Below are positions 13,594 to 16,646 of a stretch of 16,646 nucleotides of DNA, piece after piece; positions within the stretch are counted from its first letter, which is position 1, and every line of letters begins with the position of its first letter. Made by a program: the position numbers and the translations under genes. Below the pieces are notes generated by a model. The model was not told the DNA's origin. It saw only the letters and a list, made by a program, of their open reading frames with translations, and did no database searches. The stretch comes from Ancrocorticia sp052089425 (GTDB taxonomy: Bacteria; Actinomycetota; Actinomycetes; Actinomycetales; Actinomycetaceae): NCBI RefSeq assembly GCF_052089425.1, contig NZ_JBQCZW010000039.1, forward strand, positions 1-16,646, read 5' to 3'.

Positions 13594-13830
13594 ATGTCTC
13601 AGAGCATTGAGACCGGATATCTGAACTACGAACAGGCCAGCGACTACACCGGCCTATCGCAACGAACCTTGCGCCGCCTAGTAGCGCGCGGGGATCTCAA
13701 GGCTTACAAGTTTCCCGGCGTTAAGAATGTCCTCATTGATCCGAAGGATATCAAGCGCGCACTGAAACCAGTCACGCCACTCGCTGAGCACAACGCCATG
13801 GCCCGCGCGATTGCGGGTGATGCTGCGTGA
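13594..13830 (+). CDS. xis: Excisionase-like HTH DNA-binding protein
   Basis: A 78-residue protein of the HTH_17 (MerR-like, excisionase/AlpA) group. Residues about 9-57 form the winged helix-turn-helix: YLNYEQASDYTGLSQRTLRRLVARGDLKAYK, with a wing (FPGVKNVLID) and a final helix (PKDIKRAL). Relatives bend DNA at att sites and direct integrase toward excision, and some also activate the operon of satellites (AlpA-like). It is the first gene of a five-gene operon whose members overlap by 4 nt. Its ATG directly abuts the T-run of a terminator hairpin, so expression probably depends on read-through. The symbol states the likely role; a transcription activator is the main alternative. Confidence 0.82.
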   Translation: MSQSIETGYLNYEQASDYTGLSQRTLRRLVARGDLKAYKFPGVKNVLIDPKDIKRALKPVTPLAEHNAMARAIAGDAA

Positions 13831-14105
13831 GTATGGATAAAGAAATCCGCCCCGCGGGCAACGGGACGGACCAAGAAGAAACTGACGGACTCTTCCCTAG
13901 CATTCTAGCAGCAGAGTCCGACAAGTTCACTGCCTATGTGCAAGGCGTGTATGTCGTGGTTGTAGAAGCCACTGAGGAGCGTATGCGTCGCCGTGTCTAC
14001 CTGAACCTTCCCAGCGCGCAGAGAGCGGCTCAGCGTGCCGCTGATCGTGGCCAAGATGTTCGCCTGTTCCTCGCCCGCCTAGATGTCGTGGGGGTGGAGC
14101 AGTGA
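13827..14105 (+). CDS. Small element protein, unknown (92 residues)
   Basis: No family recognised. The GTG start overlaps the preceding stop (GTGA); ATG 13833 is an alternative. The sequence has a polar N-terminus (KEIRPAGNGTDQEETDG), a beta-rich middle (FTAYVQGVYVVVVEATEERMRRRVYLN) and an Ala/Arg helix (SAQRAAQRAADRGQDVRLFL) with a final strand. It looks like a small alpha/beta fold. It lies between the excisionase-like gene and the replication ATPase. Confidence 0.75.
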   Translation: MSMDKEIRPAGNGTDQEETDGLFPSILAAESDKFTAYVQGVYVVVVEATEERMRRRVYLNLPSAQRAAQRAADRGQDVRLFLARLDVVGVEQ

Positions 14106-14521
14106 GAACGCCACTGCCTTACGAAATGAATCTAGCCGGGGCCCGGGCCGCAATGTCGTATTACGAACACGGCTACCTGTACGGCCTTGGTTTGGATGCT
14201 GTGGAGGAACTCGACCCTGAGACTGCCGCCCGTAATCTCATGGCCTACTCAGCGGCGCTCAGGGGCGCTCAACCGGCACCCGAGACGTTGAACGCCGAGC
14301 AGCGGGAGATCCTCACGCCCTATGTTGCTTCAGGTATCCGCTCTGCCCAATACGCCATGGCGGAGAAGCGCCGGGCCTTGCATCGCGAGTTCCACGCCAC
14401 CGTACAGCAGCACCTTCGCGCTGGGAATGTTCCGTATGCGGAGCTGGCCGAACGCCGAGGCGACCATGAGGGAGCGCACGTTCAGCGCGCCCTTCTTCGT
14501 GAGAGGGGGCTAGCAGCATGA
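14102..14521 (+). CDS. Small helical element protein, unknown (139 residues)
   Basis: No family recognised. It is predicted mainly alpha-helical and Ala/Glu/Arg-rich, for example YMAEKRRALHREFHATVQQHL-like segments near residue 85-105. GTG 14102 overlaps the previous stop (GTGA), and its own TGA overlaps the start of the ATPase gene (ATGA). The position right before the replication ATPase suggests a loader or accessory role, which is inference from place only. Confidence 0.75.
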   Translation: MRTPLPYEMNLAGARAAMSYYEHGYLYGLGLDAVEELDPETAARNLMAYSAALRGAQPAPETLNAEQREILTPYVASGIRSAQYAMAEKRRALHREFHATVQQHLRAGNVPYAELAERRGDHEGAHVQRALLRERGLAA

Positions 14522-15681
14522 GCACGCAAGATTATCCGAGGCCCGCCCCGAGGCCCACAAGTCCGCTCGATAAGATCCACAACGGTGCTTGGTTAGATGT
14601 CCAGAAGTTCCCGCCTTTGCAGTGGGCAGTACCGGGCTTGATAGCTGAGGGTATGGGTTTTGTGATCGGTCCGCCGAAATTGGGCAAGTCATGGTTCGTG
14701 CTCGGCATCGGGTTAGCTGTCGCCAGCGGCGGGAAGGCACTCGGCAAGATTCCCGTACAGGCCCGCCCCGTGCTGTACGCGGCACTAGAAGATGGAAACC
14801 GGCGTATGCAGTCCCGTGCACGCTCCTTAACCGGAGGTGAGGGAATCCCGGAGCGCTTCGAGTACTTCACGAGTGCCGTTGATCCGGCCGACGTGTACCA
14901 GACGATTGAGGCATGGCTGAACACTCACGAGGGCGGGCTAGTCATGCTCGACACTCTGGGGAAAGTCCTACACTCGGCCGGGCCGGGACAAAGCGCCTAC
15001 GAACGTGATTACGCAGTGGGGGCTTACCTGAAGGCGATCGCGGACAGGCATCCCGGTAGTGCGCTTCTCGTGGTTCATCATTCCCGGAAAATGGGCAGCA
15101 GTGACTTCATGGACGCTACTTCTGGCACCAACGGGCTTAACGGCGCGGCTGATTACACGATCGTTCTGGAGCGCTCTCGTGGCGATAATGGCGCCCTGAT
15201 TAAAGTCACTGGCCGAGACGTTACCGAAAACGAGTACGCGGCCAACATGGCTGAGGGATCTTGGTATCTCACGGGCGATGATCTTGCCGAGTCTGCCAGC
15301 ATGGCCCAGACCGAGCGGGCAACCAAGAGCCTTGGAGATGACGCCGCAACGGTTTACGAATACGTGGCCGCCCATTCCGAGGGCGTGAGTCCTTCACAGG
15401 TGGCCACACTCATGGGCTGGCCGAACGATAAAGCAGGGAAGTATCTCAAGAGGCTTTTCGAGCAGGGACGAATCACTAACCCAGCTCGTGGCCAGTACGC
15501 CCCGTATAGCAGTGTCCAAAGTGGGAAAAGTGTCCAAACCACAACAGACACTTCACCCCAATTGGACGCATTGGACACTTTGGACACACCTATCCAAGGC
15601 AAGCAAGACGGGCGGGACCAGACCGATTACCTCGCCCAGGGACGGCGACTCAGGGAACAAGTACTAGGAGAAACAGCATGA
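14518..15681 (+). CDS. RepA-like AAA ATPase with winged helix (replication)
   Basis: A 387-residue RecA-fold ATPase of the RepA/AAA_25 type, hexameric helicases that open or unwind replication origins of plasmids and phages. The Walker A is GPPKLGKS (residues 51-58), Walker B is LVMLDT with Asp145, and the sensor segment is LLVVHHSRK (183-191). After a beta-rich part (IVLERSRGDNGALIKV) a winged helix occupies about 270-325 (VSPSQVATLMGWPNDKAGKYL). The C-terminal 60 residues are low in complexity, and the DNA there carries an iteron-like cluster (15512-15588). ATG 14518 overlaps the previous stop and has GAGAGGGGG upstream. No separate primase is visible nearby, so host primase or a gene outside the window may be used. 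Confidence 0.88.
   Translation: MSTQDYPRPAPRPTSPLDKIHNGAWLDVQKFPPLQWAVPGLIAEGMGFVIGPPKLGKSWFVLGIGLAVASGGKALGKIPVQARPVLYAALEDGNRRMQSRARSLTGGEGIPERFEYFTSAVDPADVYQTIEAWLNTHEGGLVMLDTLGKVLHSAGPGQSAYERDYAVGAYLKAIADRHPGSALLVVHHSRKMGSSDFMDATSGTNGLNGAADYTIVLERSRGDNGALIKVTGRDVTENEYAANMAEGSWYLTGDDLAESASMAQTERATKSLGDDAATVYEYVAAHSEGVSPSQVATLMGWPNDKAGKYLKRLFEQGRITNPARGQYAPYSSVQSGKSVQTTTDTSPQLDALDTLDTPIQGKQDGRDQTDYLAQGRRLREQVLGETA
15512..15588. repeat. Iteron-like cluster, candidate replication origin
   Basis: GTGTCCAAA occurs at 15512-15520 and 15530-15538 (18-bp spacing). The inverse form occurs as three head-to-tail 9-mers: TTGGACGCA (15562-15570), TTGGACACT (15571-15579) and TTGGACACA (15580-15588). 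The plus copies encode SVQ and the inverse copies LDA/LDT, so the shared element is in the DNA, not the peptide. A cluster inside or beside the initiator gene is typical of satellite and plasmid origins. Confidence 0.65.
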
Positions 15682-16313
15682 GTAATGACAAGGAAGCTCA
15701 AGCAGTAGTGGCAGCGGCGCAGGCCGTGGCCGAGCAAGCAAGATCAGAGGATGAACAGGAGAACACTATGGCAGAAGAAAACCAGATCGAAGAGATCCAG
15801 ACCGAGGACGTTAACGAGGATATGCCCTCGACGCACACCCCTAACGATGACCTCACCCCTAATGAGGACACCAAGGATGAGTTAAGCAGACCTGACGCCG
15901 CCGAGGAAGAAGCCGAGGACCGTAAGGCCCAGAAGCCTCATTCCGAGGCCGCGAAGTATCGTGTAAAGCTTCGGGAAGCCGAGGCTGAGCGCGACACTCT
16001 AAGAGAGCAGGTGCGCGAAATGCGTACGCGCGACGTGACGGCCGCGTTAAACGAGAAACTCGATTCGGACATGACACAAATGCTGTGGGACGTAGGGCTA
16101 GATCCACTCTCCTTCGTCAGCGAGAGCGGCGAGCTTGACGAGGATAAGATCGCGGGCGTAATCTCTGCGGTCAGCAAGGTAGGCAGACGGGGCCCGGGCG
16201 GCGGCAAGCCCATGCCGAAGCTGCGCCCTACAGGCGGGACTAAACCGAGCGAAGATCTTGCCAGCGAAAAGAAAACATGGAGCGATGCGCTCAACGCGGG
16301 CCGGGATGTATAA
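15678..16313 (+). CDS. Scaffold-like acidic coiled-coil protein
   Basis: A 211-residue protein with a strongly acidic N-terminal half (Glu/Asp-rich to about residue 80), a coiled coil at about 85-125 (YRVKLREAEAERDTLREQVREM), a small helical segment (MTQMLWDVGLDPLSFVSESG) and a basic Gly/Pro-rich C-terminus (RRGPGGGKPMPKLR). This layout, directly before an HK97 capsid gene, is that of small phage scaffolding proteins that guide procapsid assembly. ATG 15678 has AGGAG 7 nt upstream and overlaps the ATPase stop. A second in-frame ATG at 15768 (MAEENQIEE) has AGGAG 6 nt upstream, so a shorter 181-residue form may be made as well or instead. Assignment rests on composition and place, not on a specific motif. 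Confidence 0.7.
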   Translation: MSNDKEAQAVVAAAQAVAEQARSEDEQENTMAEENQIEEIQTEDVNEDMPSTHTPNDDLTPNEDTKDELSRPDAAEEEAEDRKAQKPHSEAAKYRVKLREAEAERDTLREQVREMRTRDVTAALNEKLDSDMTQMLWDVGLDPLSFVSESGELDEDKIAGVISAVSKVGRRGPGGGKPMPKLRPTGGTKPSEDLASEKKTWSDALNAGRDV

Positions 16314-16360
16314 TCGTTGCTAGAGGTTCACTAGTCCGTGGCTAGATCCTCGAACACGTA

Positions 16361-16373
16361 GCCCCAGCGGGGC
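16361..16373 (+). repeat. Small GC hairpin in the capsid leader
   Basis: GCCCC, AGC loop, GGGGC. It lies between the scaffold-like gene and the capsid gene, 15 nt before the larger hairpin. No T-run. Confidence 0.35.
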
Positions 16374-16388
16374 GCACCGGTTAGGCCA

Positions 16389-16435
16389 GTGGCCACCAGT
16401 GAGAACACATTTAAGTTCTATTGGTGGCCACTTTT
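16389..16435 (+). terminator. Terminator-like hairpin before the capsid gene
   Basis: GTGGCCACCA (16389-16398) pairs perfectly with TGGTGGCCAC (16422-16431); within it AGAAC (16402-16406) pairs with GTTCT (16415-16419). TTTTCTATTG follows. It separates the early operon from the structural genes, so capsid expression needs read-through or a promoter downstream; I see no strong one in the 31 nt left. Confidence 0.75.
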
Positions 16436-16466
16436 CTATTGTTTGGCCGCCGGAAAGAAGGCTCTC

Positions 16467-16646
16467 ATGCCTAATCAAACACTCTTAACCAGCGCCGAGG
16501 GTATGGGCGGAATCCTGCCCGAGGAGTACGGGGACCTGATCGTTCTGCCCGTGCAAAAGAACTCTGTGGCCTACCAAGTCGCCACTCTTGTCAACACCAG
16601 TAGCAACGAGCTTCATGTGCCGCTCATTGTTTCGGACACTGCCGCC
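16467..16646 (+). CDS. HK97-type major capsid protein, 5' part
   Basis: The first 60 codons of a gene cut by the window edge. MPNQTLLTSAEGMGGILPEE, then a segment ending LVNTSSNELHVPLIVSDTAA, resembles the mature N-terminus of HK97-fold capsid proteins of actinobacterial phages and satellites, where a VP(I/L)xxxD strand follows the N-arm. There is no long N-terminal delta domain, which agrees with a separate scaffold protein upstream. AGAAGG lies 5 nt before the ATG. The call rests on a short fragment plus its neighbour. Confidence 0.75.
   Translation, partial: MPNQTLLTSAEGMGGILPEEYGDLIVLPVQKNSVAYQVATLVNTSSNELHVPLIVSDTAA

Noticed and set aside
13477..13600. Known metabolite riboswitch in the xis leader
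   Set aside because: I see no conserved aptamer core of a named class; only a terminator and a small inverted repeat are supported.
15540..15600. Leu-Asp-Thr peptide repeat as a protein feature
   Set aside because: The same 9-mer recurs inverted in the same gene with other residues, so a DNA-level repeat is the better reading.
1..16646. CRISPR array or insertion sequence
   Set aside because: No regularly spaced direct repeats of CRISPR size and no transposase gene with terminal repeats are visible.

Overview
The window is high-GC DNA with actinobacterial gene order. The run ispF, cysS, rlmB is the tail of the carD-ispD-ispF-cysS-rlmB cluster known from Actinobacteria. Several host genes have a TAnnnT -10 box only 6-7 nt before the start codon, the mark of leaderless mRNAs common in that phylum. 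Family Actinomycetaceae is my inference; I cannot name a species.

Layout. 1-1427: a SAM-dependent methyltransferase and a small HXXEE-type membrane protein (probably frameshifted at its 3' end), both on the minus strand. 1611-2090: ispF. 2160-4099: an Atg22/UMF1-like MFS transporter and a four-helix membrane protein with an internal duplication, both on the minus strand, sitting between ispF and cysS. 4280-8056: an operon of cysS, rlmB and a 454-residue protein of unknown function. 8326-9944: an NCS2 uracil/xanthine permease broken by a 100-N gap that looks like an assembly artefact. 10040-10642: a membrane-anchored LytR_C-domain protein (minus). 10729-10812: SRP RNA (minus). 10920-11480: a YbaK/ProX-type aminoacyl-tRNA deacylase. 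11655-11739: tRNA-Ser(GGA).

From about 11740 to the window end lies an integrated element that uses tRNA-Ser as its attachment gene. Its order is: tyrosine integrase, small zinc-knuckle protein, an RNA leader with a terminator hairpin that also hides a Shine-Dalgarno sequence, excisionase-like HTH protein, two unknown small proteins, a RepA-like AAA ATPase carrying an iteron-like cluster in its 3' end, an acidic coiled-coil protein that looks like a capsid scaffold, a second terminator-like hairpin, and the start of an HK97-type major capsid gene cut by the window edge. The five genes 13594-16313 overlap each other by 4 nt and form one operon. No repressor, portal or terminase gene lies between integrase and capsid. 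That compact order resembles capsid-encoding phage satellites (cf-PICI or phiRv1-like elements) more than a full temperate phage. The right end is outside the window, so satellite versus prophage is not settled.

The most interesting parts are the iteron cluster (a candidate replication origin inside the replication gene), the terminator/SD switch in front of the excisionase gene, and a dispersed GCCGTCGTCGTCGGAAAAA intergenic repeat in the host part.
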